DNA of 64,000 nucleotides, taken from positions 1-64,000 of the forward strand of contig NZ_JACIJD010000019.1 in the NCBI RefSeq assembly GCF_014199205.1. Direction: 5' to 3'. The number at the start of each line of letters is the position of its first letter. The stretch's first letter is position 1. Origin of the DNA: Muricoccus pecuniae (lineage in GTDB: Bacteria; Pseudomonadota; Alphaproteobacteria; Acetobacterales; Acetobacteraceae). The position numbers and the translations under genes are program-made. Shown in pieces: positions 40,282 to 52,428 of this stretch. The notes under the pieces are model-generated. The model searched no databases. It worked only from the letters and a program-made list of their open reading frames with translations, and was not told the DNA's origin.

Positions 40282-42161
40282 GGGCGGGCGGTCCCCGGCG
40301 CGGCCTCGGCCACCCGGGCGGGCGGCGCGGTCACGGGCTGGCGGAAGCGGTTGATGGTGTCGGCCATGATGTCGCGCGCGATCGGGGCGGCGGCGCCCGA
40401 GCCGCTGGTCCCGTGCTCGACGATCACCATCACGGCGAACTGGGGATTATCGAAGGGCGCGAAGCAGACGAAGAGCGCGTGGGGGCGCCACTCGCGCGGC
40501 ATGGATTCCACCCGGAAGCCCCGCTCGCGCTGCTCACGGCTGACGCGGCGGACCTGGGTGGTGCCGGTCTTGCCCGCGAGCTGGCCCAGGTTGCCGGGCA
40601 GGCGGGCGCCGCGGGCCGTGCCGCCCTCCTCGTTCACCACGGCCCACATGGCCTCCCGCACGAGCTTCAGGTCGCGCTCGGGAATGCCGAGAGGGGGCCA
40701 GTCGTCCGGGCGCATGCCCTTCACGGGCCGCCCGCCGACCGCGCGGGTGAGGTGCGGCTGCACCGCCCGCCCCGTGGCCAGCCGCGCCGTCATGGTGGCG
40801 AGGGAGAGCGGGGTGAGCTGGTAGAAGCCCTGGCCGATGCCGTGGACCACGGTGTCGCCGAGGTTCCAGGGCTTGCCCTGGGCCTGCCGCCACTCCCGCG
40901 TGGGCACCAGCCCGCGCCGCGTGCCCGGCAGCTCGATCTCCAGGTCCACGCCGAGGCCGAGGCGCCGCGCCATGGCCGCGATGCGGTCGATCCCCGTGCG
41001 CCGGGCCATCTCGTAGAAATAGACGTCGCAGGAGAGCTTGATGCCCCCCCGCATATCGAGGCTGCCATGGCCGTAGCGGGAGTGGCAGTGGAAGCGCGTG
41101 TCGCCGAGGTCGTAATGGCCGGGGCAGTGGACGCGCTCCCCTGGCGTGCAGACCTTCGCCTCCAGCGCGGCCAGCGCCACCACCATCTTGAAGGTGGAGC
41201 CGGGGGCGTAGAGGCCGTTGGTCGTCTTGTTGATGAGCGGGGTCTGCCGCCGGCTCGTCCACTCCCGCCACTGCGCGGCGGAGACGCCGGCGTTGAAGAG
41301 GTTGGGGTCGAAGGAGGGCTGGGTGGCCATGGCCAGCACCTCCCCCGTGCGGGCGTCCAGCACCACCGCGCTCGTCCCCTCCTCGCAGCGGGCGCGGACG
41401 GTGCGCTGCAGCTCGGCATCCACGCTGATCTGCACGTCCTGGCCGGGCTGGCCCTCGCGCCGGTCCAGCTCGCGGATCACGCGCCCCACCGCGTTCACCT
41501 CCAGCCGGATGGAGCCCGCGCGGCCGCGCAGCGCCTTGTCGTGGAAGCGCTCGACGCCCGCGCGGCCGACGCGGATGCCGGGCAGCTCCAGCAGCGGGTC
41601 CTCCCCCATGTCGGCCTCGGCGGGGGGCGCGACGTAGCCGACGATATGGGCGAGGTGCTCGCGCTCCGGATACTCGCGGGTGGCGCCGACATCGACGGAG
41701 ATGCCAGGGAGATCCGGCGCGTTCATCTCGATCCGCGCCATCTCCTCCCAGCTCAGGAACTCGCGCACGGTCACGGGGATGAAGCGGCGGCGGCGGCGCA
41801 ACTCGCGCTCGATCCGCCCGCGCTCGGCCTCCGTCAGCGGCACGATGCGGGAGAAGGTCTCCAGCACGGCGGGCACGTCCCGCGCGTCCTCGGCCACGAT
41901 CAGGGCGCGCCAGTTGGACTGGCTGCCGGCGATCACCTTCCCCTCCCGGTCCAGCACCCGGCCGCGGGGCGGGGCGAGGAGGCGGGCGGAGATGCGGTTC
42001 TCCTCGGCCAGGGTCGCGTAGCGCTCCCCCTCATCCACCTGGAGCTTCTTCAACCGGTAGGCGAGGAAGCCGAGGGCGCCGAGCTGGATTCCGCCCAGCA
42101 CCAGCGCCCGTCGGGTGAAGACGCCCCGCCGCGCGGCCTCCTCCTTCCGCGCGGCGCTCAC
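40278..42161 (-). CDS. mrdA: Penicillin-binding protein 2 (elongation transpeptidase)
   Basis: 627 residues from GTG 42161, whose GTGA overlaps the mreD stop. One N-terminal membrane helix (LVLGGIQLGALGFLAYRL), a dimerisation domain starting RGRVLDREGKV, then the transpeptidase: Ser322-x-x-Lys325 in PGSTFKMV, SCD as the SxN-type motif, and KTGTTQ near the end. Cross-links peptidoglycan with RodA. Confidence 0.95.
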   Translation of the reverse strand: MSAARKEEAARRGVFTRRALVLGGIQLGALGFLAYRLKKLQVDEGERYATLAEENRISARLLAPPRGRVLDREGKVIAGSQSNWRALIVAEDARDVPAVLETFSRIVPLTEAERGRIERELRRRRRFIPVTVREFLSWEEMARIEMNAPDLPGISVDVGATREYPEREHLAHIVGYVAPPAEADMGEDPLLELPGIRVGRAGVERFHDKALRGRAGSIRLEVNAVGRVIRELDRREGQPGQDVQISVDAELQRTVRARCEEGTSAVVLDARTGEVLAMATQPSFDPNLFNAGVSAAQWREWTSRRQTPLINKTTNGLYAPGSTFKMVVALAALEAKVCTPGERVHCPGHYDLGDTRFHCHSRYGHGSLDMRGGIKLSCDVYFYEMARRTGIDRIAAMARRLGLGVDLEIELPGTRRGLVPTREWRQAQGKPWNLGDTVVHGIGQGFYQLTPLSLATMTARLATGRAVQPHLTRAVGGRPVKGMRPDDWPPLGIPERDLKLVREAMWAVVNEEGGTARGARLPGNLGQLAGKTGTTQVRRVSREQRERGFRVESMPREWRPHALFVCFAPFDNPQFAVMVIVEHGTSGSGAAAPIARDIMADTINRFRQPVTAPPARVAEAAPGTARP

Positions 42162-42697
42162 GCCAGGGCCTCGGCACGCTGCATCCCGCGATGCGCCCGG
42201 GCCATGAGCCAGGCCAGCAGGGGATAGAGGCCGATCGTGAGGGCGAGCTGGGTGAAGGCGGGGAAGGCCGGCGGCACGGCCCAGCCCAGCAGCGCCTGGA
42301 GGAGGTAGCCGAGCCCCACCGCCAGCGCCGCGAAGCCGCAATAGGCCAGCCACACCAGCAGGAAGGACCTCCGCGCCAGCACCCGCCGCGCCCTGAGCGC
42401 GCCGGCATGGGTCAGCAGCAGGACCAGCACGCCGCTGCCCAGCGGGGCAAAGCCGAGGAGGTCCTGCAGCAAGCCCAGCCCGAAGGCGGCGGGCGCCGGC
42501 ATGGAGGCCGGGCGGAAGAGGCTCCAGAAGAACACCCCGGCCAGGGCGACGGCCGGCAGCAGCGAGGGGAGGCCCACCGGGGCCGCGGCCAGGATCATGA
42601 AGGAGGCGGTGGCCACGCTCGGCCCCGCGGCGCGGGCCAGCGCATCCAGCCGCGCCACGGGGCCGGGGGCGGAGGCGGGGCGTCCGGGGCGGGCCAC
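42158..42697 (-). CDS. mreD: Rod-shape determining membrane protein MreD
   Basis: 179 residues, about five membrane segments, weakly conserved as usual. GLGLLQDLLGFAPLGSGVLVLLL is the recognisable MreD core. Placed between mreC and mrdA with overlapping or near-abutting ends. Confidence 0.85.
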   Translation of the reverse strand: MARPGRPASAPGPVARLDALARAAGPSVATASFMILAAAPVGLPSLLPAVALAGVFFWSLFRPASMPAPAAFGLGLLQDLLGFAPLGSGVLVLLLTHAGALRARRVLARRSFLLVWLAYCGFAALAVGLGYLLQALLGWAVPPAFPAFTQLALTIGLYPLLAWLMARAHRGMQRAEALA

Positions 42698-42701
42698 GGG
42701 G

Positions 42702-43571
42702 TCAGCGGCGCGGCCGGGCGGCCGGGTCCGGTCGCACGACCGCCTCGGGCGGCAGGATGCCGGCCAGGCCGAACTCGAAGATCCGCAGCAGGTCCAGCCG
42801 GTCCAGCCGGGCGAAGAGCTCCACCTCCGGCCAGCCCGTCTCGCCCAGCCGCACCACGCCCACGGGCAGCCCCGCGGGGAAGGTGGCGGATTCGGCGGAG
42901 GTGACCACCCGGTCCCCCTCCCCCGGCTGCATGCCCGAGGGCCAGTGCTGGAGCCTCGGCCGGGCGCCGTTGGTGCCCACCATCATCGCGCGGGCCCGCG
43001 AGCCCTCCAGCACCACGGGGATGCGGCTGTTCATGTCCGTCACCAGGAGGATGCGGGCGGAGCGCGAGCCCACCTCCGTCACCCGCCCGGCCAGGCCCCG
43101 CTCGTCCAGCGCCACCTGCCCCTTCTCCACCTGGAGGGATGGGCCGGTCGCGATGAGCACGGCGCGGGCATAGGTGCCGCCGGCATCGGCGACCACGCGG
43201 GCCGTCCGGAAATGCGGCGCGGGGTCCGGCACGAAGAGGAGTTGGCGGCGCAGCAGGGCGTTCTCGGATTCGAGCGCGAGGGCGGCGGCCTGCCAGCGGT
43301 GCAGTCGCTCGTTCTCCTCGCGCAGCCGCGCGGCCTCCTCGCGGAGGTTGAGCAGCGTACCCCCTTCCGAGACCGCGCCGCGCAGGGCTCCGATGGGCTC
43401 CGCCGCCAGGGCGTAGATCGGGGCGAGCAGGTCGGCCACCGCCATGCGGCCGCGCTCGACGAGCGGCGGGTCCGCCTTGCCCAGCAGCATCGTCCCGAAG
43501 GCGGCGGCGACCAGCACGGGTACGGAGAGCCGGGCGAGGGCGTGCCGGAGCGGGACGCTCAGACGAATCAT
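42702..43571 (-). CDS. mreC: Rod-shape determining protein MreC
   Basis: 289 residues. One N-terminal membrane helix, a periplasmic coiled coil (AARLREENERLHRW...ENALLRRQL), then the beta-barrel MreC domain with GLAGRVTEVG, LVTDMNSRIPV and GDRVVTSAESATFPAGLPVG. Links MreB to PBP2. Confidence 0.93.
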   Translation of the reverse strand: MIRLSVPLRHALARLSVPVLVAAAFGTMLLGKADPPLVERGRMAVADLLAPIYALAAEPIGALRGAVSEGGTLLNLREEAARLREENERLHRWQAAALALESENALLRRQLLFVPDPAPHFRTARVVADAGGTYARAVLIATGPSLQVEKGQVALDERGLAGRVTEVGSRSARILLVTDMNSRIPVVLEGSRARAMMVGTNGARPRLQHWPSGMQPGEGDRVVTSAESATFPAGLPVGVVRLGETGWPEVELFARLDRLDLLRIFEFGLAGILPPEAVVRPDPAARPRR

Positions 43572-43698
43572 GCCGTTCAGCCCCCCTCCACCCCGCGGCC
43601 ACGCGCCCCGCCCGGGCCGGAACGCGCCCGCGCGGATGTCACCACAAGTTCTGGTTGTTAAAACGGATCGGGACTCGCCCGGTTCCGTCCCCCCGATA

Positions 43699-44820
<1,122 letters not shown>

Positions 44821-44922
44821 TCAAGCCCGGAAACCGGCGGCGGGGGAGATGAAGGTCTCGCAACCCGGCGCGACAGGCCGCGTTTTTGAGACAGTCGTCA
44901 ACAAAGCCCAGGGAAACCCATC

Positions 44923-45165
44923 ATGCGGAAGACCAGCCTTGCCCTCCTCGCCCTCGCCGGGCTCAGCCTCGGCGCCTGCGGCTACAGCACCGGGGACCGG
45001 GCGGTTTCCGGCGGCCTGCTCGGCGCCGGCGCCGGCGCGGGCGTCTCGGCCCTGACCGGCGGCAGCCTCGGCACGGGCGCCCTGATCGGCGGCGCGGCGG
45101 GTGCCGCCGGCGGCGCGCTGACCAGCGGGCGCGACGTGAATCTCGGCCGCCCCGCCTGGCGCTGA
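44923..45165 (+). CDS. Small glycine-zipper lipoprotein
   Basis: 80 residues. Leader ends in lipobox LGAC; the mature part is a glycine/alanine zipper (GGLLGAGAGAGVSALTGG...GAAGAAGGALTSG). Similar small lipoproteins insert in the outer membrane. Terminated by the hairpin at 45188-45212. Confidence 0.7.
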   Translation: MRKTSLALLALAGLSLGACGYSTGDRAVSGGLLGAGAGAGVSALTGGSLGTGALIGGAAGAAGGALTSGRDVNLGRPAWR

Positions 45166-45187
45166 GCCCGTCTCGGGCAGAAACGCG

Positions 45188-45212
45188 AAGGGCGCCCCTC
45201 GGGGCGCCCTTT
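45188..45212. terminator. Bidirectional terminator
   Basis: AAGGGCGCCCC / GGGGCGCCCTT stem around TC, followed by TTCTTCTT on the plus strand. It lies between the convergent small lipoprotein gene and leuA and can serve both. Confidence 0.8.
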
Positions 45213-45232
45213 CTTCTTCGGGGTGGCCCGGC

Positions 45233-46819
45233 TCAGGCAGCGGGCTGCGCCATCTCGGCCGGCGCCGTCCGCTCGCGCTTGACCAGCAGCTTGTTCAGCG
45301 CGTGCACATAGGCGCGGGCGGAGGCGACGATCGTGTCCGTGTCGGCCCCCTGCCCGTCCACGAGCTTGCCGTGCTCCTCGAAGCGCACGGTCACGCGGGC
45401 CTGGGCGTCCGTGCCGCCGGTGACGGACTGCACGGCATAGAGCTTCAGCGCCACCTCGTGCGGGAATGCCGCGCGGATGGCGTTGAAGGTCGCGTCCACC
45501 GCGCCGTCGCCCACCGCCATGCCCTCGCGCTCCTCGCCATCCACGTCCAGCTTCAGCGACGCCATGGGGCGCGTGTTCAGGCCGGAGGTGACGGTGAGCG
45601 CCGTGATCTTCACCCGGTCGTGCTGGCGCACCACCTCGTCGTCCACCAGCGCGACCACGTCCTCGTCGTAGACGGACTTCTTGCGGTCGGCGAGGTCCTT
45701 GAAGCGGCGGAAGGCGTCGTTCAGCGCGTTGTCGCCCAGTTCGTAGCCCAGGGCCTTCAGCTTGTCGCGGAAGGCGGCGCGGCCGGAATGCTTGCCCAGC
45801 ACCAGCGAGTTGGTGGTCCAGCCCACGCTCTCCGGCGTCATGATCTCGTAGGTGGAGGCGTCCTTCAGCACGCCGTCCTGGTGGATGCCGCTCTCATGCG
45901 CGAAGGCGTTGCGGCCGACGATGGCCTTGTTCGGCTGCACGTCGAAGCCGGTGATGGTGGCCAGCAGGCGCGAGGTGCGGAGGATGTTGGGCGTGTTGAT
46001 GCCGGTACGCCGCGCGATGGCGTTGCCGCGCGTGCGCAGCGCCATCGCCACCTCCTCCAGGGAGGCATTGCCCGCGCGCTCGCCGATGCCGTTGATCGTG
46101 CACTCCACCTGCCGCGCGCCGGCCTGGATGGCGGCCAGGGTATTCGCCACGGCCAGGCCGAGATCGTCGTGGTTATGGGTGGAGAAGATCACCTCATCCG
46201 CCCCCGGCACGCGCTCCCGCAGCATGGAGAAGATGCGGGTCATGTCCTCCGGCAGGGCGTAGCCCACGGTGTCCGGCACGTTGATGGTGGTGGCGCCCGC
46301 CTTGATCGCCGCCTCGACGCAGCGGCAGAGGAAGTCGGGATCGGTGCGGCTGCCATCCTCGGCCGACCACTCGACATCGGCGGTGTGGCTGCGCGCGAGC
46401 GCCACGCTGCGCGACACGGCCGCCAGCACGTCCTCCGGCGACATGCGGAGCTTCACGCGCATGTGCAGCTCGGAGGTGGAGATGAAGGTGTGGATGCGCC
46501 CGCGCGCGGCGGGCTTGATGGCCTCGGCCGCGCGGATGATGTCGGCATCCGCCGAGCGCGCGAGGCCGCAGATCACCGGCCCGTCCTTCTCGAAGCGCTG
46601 CGAGATGGAGCGCACGCTGTCGAAGTCGCCGGGGCTCGCGATGGGGAAGCCGGCCTCCAGCACGTCCGCGCCGAGTTCGGCCAGGCTCTCGGCCATGCGC
46701 AGCTTCTCCTCCAGGTTCATGGAGAAGCCGGGGGACTGCTCGCCGTCGCGCAGCGTGGTGTCGAAGATGATGACGCGGTCTTCCGCGATCGTGCCGAAGC
46801 TGGGGTGGCTGCTGGCCAT
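45233..46819 (-). CDS. leuA: 2-isopropylmalate synthase
   Basis: 528 residues. First committed step of leucine synthesis, condensing acetyl-CoA with 2-oxoisovalerate. FDTTLRDGEQSPGFSM, the metal motif STHNHDDLGLAVAN, and GINGIGERAGNASLEE-type residues are present, then the LeuA dimer domain (about 390-520) that binds leucine for feedback. A leader ORF rich in leucine codons precedes it. Confidence 0.96.
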   Translation of the reverse strand: MASSHPSFGTIAEDRVIIFDTTLRDGEQSPGFSMNLEEKLRMAESLAELGADVLEAGFPIASPGDFDSVRSISQRFEKDGPVICGLARSADADIIRAAEAIKPAARGRIHTFISTSELHMRVKLRMSPEDVLAAVSRSVALARSHTADVEWSAEDGSRTDPDFLCRCVEAAIKAGATTINVPDTVGYALPEDMTRIFSMLRERVPGADEVIFSTHNHDDLGLAVANTLAAIQAGARQVECTINGIGERAGNASLEEVAMALRTRGNAIARRTGINTPNILRTSRLLATITGFDVQPNKAIVGRNAFAHESGIHQDGVLKDASTYEIMTPESVGWTTNSLVLGKHSGRAAFRDKLKALGYELGDNALNDAFRRFKDLADRKKSVYDEDVVALVDDEVVRQHDRVKITALTVTSGLNTRPMASLKLDVDGEEREGMAVGDGAVDATFNAIRAAFPHEVALKLYAVQSVTGGTDAQARVTVRFEEHGKLVDGQGADTDTIVASARAYVHALNKLLVKRERTAPAEMAQPAA

Positions 46820-46908
46820 CTGTGCCGTTCCTTGGTGCCGTGTGGTTCAGACATACGGGCGCGTCGCCCGGGGAACCCCCTGAGCGATGCGGGCCGGTCA
46901 GCCGCGCG

Positions 46909-47022
46909 TCACGCCCAGGGGCGGCGAAGTCGAAGGAGAAGGAGGGCGAGGGCCGGGCGCGCGGAAGCGCCGGCGGGAAGGCCGGGGCGGAAGGGCGCGG
47001 AACGGGCGGGGTTCGCCTGCAT
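46909..47022 (-). CDS. leuL: Putative leu leader peptide (attenuator)
   Basis: 37 codons from ATG 47022 to TGA. The C-terminal part reads ALALLLLRLRRPWA: six leucine codons in eight positions, including CTC CTT CTC CTT in a row and CTT codons that are uncommon in this genome. The stop lies 89 bp upstream of leuA. Downstream RNA can fold into CGGGCG/CGCCCG (46856-46870). No good ribosome site is visible before ATG. Ribosome stalling at Leu codons would couple leuA expression to charged tRNA-Leu. Confidence 0.65.
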   Translation of the reverse strand: MQANPARSAPFRPGLPAGASARPALALLLLRLRRPWA

Positions 47023-47073
47023 GGTGGGAAAGCTACGTCGCCTCTCGGGCAAGGGCAAGCCCGGAATGGCGTC

Positions 47074-47098
47074 GCGGGGCCCCTTTCAGGGACCCCGC
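47074..47098 (-). terminator. Hairpin between ilvC and the leuA leader
   Basis: 11-bp stem (one G-T pair) GCGGGGTCCCT / AGGGGCCCCGC around GAA, eight bases behind the ilvC stop on the minus strand. There is no U-run. It separates ilvC from leuL-leuA, so leuA probably has its own promoter. Confidence 0.45.
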
Positions 47099-47106
47099 GG
47101 GCCGGC

Positions 47107-48670
<1,564 letters not shown>

Positions 48671-48672
48671 GC

Positions 48673-50466
48673 TCAGACCAGCACCTTGCCTTCGTCGGTC
48701 ACGCCGGCGACCCCGCCCTGCTGGCCCGGGCCGAGGATCATCTCGTTATGCGCCGCGCCCGAGGGGATCATCGGGAAGACGTTCTCCTTCTGGTCGACGG
48801 CGATGTCGGCGATGACGGGGCCGGGATGCGCGATCATCTCGCGGATCACCTCGTCCAGATGGCTCGCATCCGTCGCGCGGAGGCCGCGGGCGTGGAAGCT
48901 CTCGGCCAGCTTCACGAAGTCGGGCAGCGCCGCCGAGTAGCTCTCGGAGTACCGGGAGCCGTGCAGCAGCTCCTGCCACTGGCGGACCATGCCCATGTAC
49001 TCGTTGTTCAGGATGAAGACCTTCACGGGCAGGCGGTACTGCGCGAGTGTGCCCATCTCCTGGATGTTCATCAGGATCGAGGCCTCGCCGGCGATGTCGA
49101 TCACCAGCGCGTCCGGATGCGCGATCTGCACCCCGGCCGCGGCGGGAAGGCCGTAGCCCATGGTGCCGAGCCCGCCCGAGGTCATCCAGCGGTTCGGCTT
49201 CTCGAAGCCGAAATACTGGGCGGCCCACATCTGGTGCTGGCCGACCTCGGTGGAGATGAAGGTGTCGCGCCCGCTCTCCCGCGTGATCTCGTAGAGGCGG
49301 CGCACGGCGTGCTGCGGCTTGATGATGCTGCCGCTCTGGACGTAGTCCAGGCAGTTCCGCGCGCGCCAGCCGTCGATCTCGCGCCACCAGGCGGCGATCG
49401 CCTCGCGGTCCTGCTCGGCGCGGTCGGCCTCCCAGGCCTCGATGATGGCGCGCAGCACGGCGGCGGCGTCGCCCACCACGGGCACGTCCACCTTGACGTT
49501 CTTGTTGATGTTCGAGGGATCGATGTCGGCGTGGATCTTCTTCGATCCCGGCGAGAAGGCGTTCAGCCGCCCGGTCACGCGGTCGTCGAAGCGCGCGCCG
49601 ATGTTGAACATCACGTCGCAGCCATGCATGGCGAGGTTCGCCTCGACCGTGCCGTGCATGCCGAGCATCCCGATGAAGCGCGGGTCGCTGGCGGGGAAAA
49701 CGCCCAGGCCCATCAGCGTGTTCGTGCAGGGCATGTTCGCCATCCGCACGAAGCGCGCCAGCAACTCGCTCGCCTCCGGCCCCGCATTGATCACGCCGCC
49801 GCCGGCATAGACCACGGGCCGCTTCGCGCCCTTGAGCAGCGCGACGGCACGGCGGATGGACTCCGCATCGGGGCGCGTCTGCGGGCGGTAGGAACGGTGC
49901 TCCTCGCGCGGCGCCTCCTCATAGGTGCCGCGGGCAAGCAGGATATCCTTGGGCAGGTCCACCACCACCGGGCCGGGCCGGCCGGAGCGCGCGACGTAGA
50001 AGGCGTCGTGCACCGTGCGCGAGAGGTCGCCGATCTTCTTGACGAGGTAATTGTGCTTCGTCGCCGGCCGCGTGATGCCGGTGGTGTCGGCCTCCTGGAA
50101 CGCGTCGTTGCCAATAAGATGCGTCGGCACCTGCCCTGTGAGGCAGACGATGGGGATGCTGTCCAGCAGCGCGTCCACCAGCCCCGTCACCGCGTTCGTC
50201 GCGCCGGGGCCGGAGGTGACGAGCACGCAGCCAACCTTCCCCGTCGAACGGGCATAGCCCTCGGCCGCGTGCACCGCCGCCTGCTCGTGCCGCACGAGGA
50301 TGTGGCGGATGGCGTTCTGCTGGAACAGCGCGTCGTAGATCGGCAATACCGCGCCGCCGGGATACCCGAAAATGACCTCTACGCCTTGCTCCTTCAGCGC
50401 GCGGAGGACGATCTCGGCGCCCGTCAGGGTGCTCTGGTCGGTCTGGGCCGGAAGGGTTGCGGACAT
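48673..50466 (-). CDS. ilvB: Acetolactate synthase large subunit
   Basis: 597 residues from ATG 50466. ThDP-dependent: catalytic Glu in RHEQAAVHAAEGYAR, VTSGPGATN, FAD-binding middle domain, and the ThDP motif GEASILMNIQE...NNEYMGMVRQWQ (the usual GD is replaced by GE at the start). First enzyme of branched-chain amino-acid synthesis. Confidence 0.96.
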   Translation of the reverse strand: MSATLPAQTDQSTLTGAEIVLRALKEQGVEVIFGYPGGAVLPIYDALFQQNAIRHILVRHEQAAVHAAEGYARSTGKVGCVLVTSGPGATNAVTGLVDALLDSIPIVCLTGQVPTHLIGNDAFQEADTTGITRPATKHNYLVKKIGDLSRTVHDAFYVARSGRPGPVVVDLPKDILLARGTYEEAPREEHRSYRPQTRPDAESIRRAVALLKGAKRPVVYAGGGVINAGPEASELLARFVRMANMPCTNTLMGLGVFPASDPRFIGMLGMHGTVEANLAMHGCDVMFNIGARFDDRVTGRLNAFSPGSKKIHADIDPSNINKNVKVDVPVVGDAAAVLRAIIEAWEADRAEQDREAIAAWWREIDGWRARNCLDYVQSGSIIKPQHAVRRLYEITRESGRDTFISTEVGQHQMWAAQYFGFEKPNRWMTSGGLGTMGYGLPAAAGVQIAHPDALVIDIAGEASILMNIQEMGTLAQYRLPVKVFILNNEYMGMVRQWQELLHGSRYSESYSAALPDFVKLAESFHARGLRATDASHLDEVIREMIAHPGPVIADIAVDQKENVFPMIPSGAAHNEMILGPGQQGGVAGVTDEGKVLV

Positions 50467-50525
50467 CGGGCGTTTCCTGGGCAGGGGGTCGCGGGCCGGT
50501 GGTCTACGGGCCCCCTCCCCCCGCG

Positions 50526-51503
50526 TCAATCCGGCAATTGCAGAAATGATAAGATTCCACCTAACTGACTTTCCGAAAATTGCGCGTAACCCGCGATACG
50601 CGCATTGATGATATGCGCCCGGTTCGGGGCAGCCAGGGGGTGATGGCGGAACCAGGTGGCCTGCCGCTTCGTGTACTGGCCGATCGCGAGGCAGGCCCGC
50701 CGCCCCGCCTCCTCGGGGGACAGCCGCCCCTCCAGCACCGCGGAGAGCTCCGGCACGCCATGGGCGCGCATGGCAGGCAGCGCGGGGTCGAGGTGCTGGG
50801 CCTGCAGCGCGCGCACCTCCTCCATCGCGTCCGCCCGCAGCATCGCCTCCCAGCGGGCGGCGATGGCGGCGCGCAGCACGTCGCGCGGGGGGTCGATCAG
50901 GATCGCGCGGAAGCTGTGCGGCGCGGGGCCGGTGGCCGGCGCCTCGGCCTGCCAAGCGGCGATGCCGCGCCCCGTGGCCCGCCAGACCTCCCAGGCGCGG
51001 GCGAGGCGCTGGCTGTCGCCGGGCCGCAACCGCGCCGCGCTGCGGGGATCGGCGGTGGCGAGGCGGGCGTGCAGGGCTTCCGGCCCCTCCTCCGCCAGCA
51101 GGCGCCGCGCCTCCTCCCGCACGGCGTCGGGGATGGCCGGCATCTCGGAGAGGCCGCGGGTCAGGCTGCTGAAATACAGCCCCGTGCCGCCGCAGAGGAT
51201 GGGCAGCCGCCCCGCCGCCTCCGCCCGCGCCATGGCTTCCAGCGCCGCCTCGCGCCACCAGGCGACGGAGGCCGCGCGCGCCGCCGGCAGCACGCCGTAG
51301 AGGTCGTGCGGCGCCATGGCCTCCTCCTCCGGCGAGGGGCGGGCGGTGAGGACGCGCAGCTCCCGGTAGAGCTGCATGGAGTCGGCGTTGATCACCACCC
51401 CGCCCAGGCGCCGCGCGAGAGCGAGGGCGAGGGCGGACTTTCCCGAGGCGGTGGGCCCCGCGATCAGCAGGGCTGCCCTGCGCGTTCCGGCGATTTGCTC
51501 CAT
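50526..51503 (-). CDS. miaA: tRNA dimethylallyltransferase
   Basis: 325 residues from ATG 51503. Prenylates A37 of tRNAs reading UNN codons. P-loop IAGPTASGKSALAL, VINADSMQLYREL, GGTGLYF and the tRNA-binding RQATWFRHH. Divergent from serB, 28 bp apart. Confidence 0.95.
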   Translation of the reverse strand: MEQIAGTRRAALLIAGPTASGKSALALALARRLGGVVINADSMQLYRELRVLTARPSPEEEAMAPHDLYGVLPAARAASVAWWREAALEAMARAEAAGRLPILCGGTGLYFSSLTRGLSEMPAIPDAVREEARRLLAEEGPEALHARLATADPRSAARLRPGDSQRLARAWEVWRATGRGIAAWQAEAPATGPAPHSFRAILIDPPRDVLRAAIAARWEAMLRADAMEEVRALQAQHLDPALPAMRAHGVPELSAVLEGRLSPEEAGRRACLAIGQYTKRQATWFRHHPLAAPNRAHIINARIAGYAQFSESQLGGILSFLQLPD

Positions 51504-51531
51504 GGCGGGTCCGAGGGCATGAACCGCGCCC

Positions 51532-52428
51532 ATGTCGCACGTCCTCACCCTCGTCGCACCCCCCGGGGGGCTTCCGGCCTCCCTGCCCGGCCTCGCCCGC
51601 GATGCGCTCGCCGCCCTCGGCGCCGATCTCGGCGCGCCGGACTGGCTGGCGGAGGCGGAGGCGGTGGACCTGCCCTTCTCCCGGCTGGACCCGCAGCAGG
51701 CGGTGGCCGCCTTCCGCCGCGCCGCCGGGGACGCGCCCGTGGACGCTATCGCCGGGCCCGCCGAGGGCCGCCGCAAGGCGCTGCTGATCGCCGACATGGA
51801 CAGCACCATCGTCACCAGCGAGACGCTGGACGAGCTGGCCGCCTATGCCGGGCTGAAGGAGCAGGTGGCCGAGATCACCCGGCGCAGCATGAACGGCGAG
51901 CTGGACTTTGCCGCCGCCCTGCGCGCGCGGGTGGTAATGCTGAAGGGCCTTCCCCTGGACGCGCTGGAGGCGACCTGGAGGGAGACGCACTTGATGCCCG
52001 GCGCCCGGGCGCTGGTGCGGACCATGTCGGCCCATGGCGCGCACTGCGCCCTCGCCTCCGGCGGCTTCACCTTCTTCACCGGGCGCGTGGCGGAGCTCTG
52101 CGGCTTCGCGAGCCACCACTCGAACACGCTGCTGGAGGAGAACGGGGCGCTGGCCGGCACGGTGGCCGAGCCGATCTTCGACCGCGACGCGAAGCTCGCC
52201 ACCCTCACCCGCCTCGCGGCTGAGAGGGGGCTGCCCATGTCCGCCACGCTCGCGGTCGGCGACGGGGCGAACGACCTCGCCATGATCGGCGCGGCAGGGC
52301 TCGGCGTCGCCTATCGCGCGAAGCCGATCGTGGCCGCCGCCGCCCGCGCGCGGGTGGACCATGCCGACCTGCGCGCCCTGCTCTACGCCCAGGGCTACCG
52401 CGCCCCGGAGATCCTGGCGGATGGGTAG
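51532..52428 (+). CDS. serB: Phosphoserine phosphatase
   Basis: 298 residues. HAD enzyme for the last step of serine synthesis: nucleophile Asp88 in ADMDSTIV, ASGGFTFF (motif II), VGDGANDLAMIGAAGLGVAY (motif III). An N-terminal ACT-like region of about 80 residues precedes the phosphatase. Its 3' end overlaps the convergent ArsR gene by 34 bp. Confidence 0.95.
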   Translation: MSHVLTLVAPPGGLPASLPGLARDALAALGADLGAPDWLAEAEAVDLPFSRLDPQQAVAAFRRAAGDAPVDAIAGPAEGRRKALLIADMDSTIVTSETLDELAAYAGLKEQVAEITRRSMNGELDFAAALRARVVMLKGLPLDALEATWRETHLMPGARALVRTMSAHGAHCALASGGFTFFTGRVAELCGFASHHSNTLLEENGALAGTVAEPIFDRDAKLATLTRLAAERGLPMSATLAVGDGANDLAMIGAAGLGVAYRAKPIVAAAARARVDHADLRALLYAQGYRAPEILADG

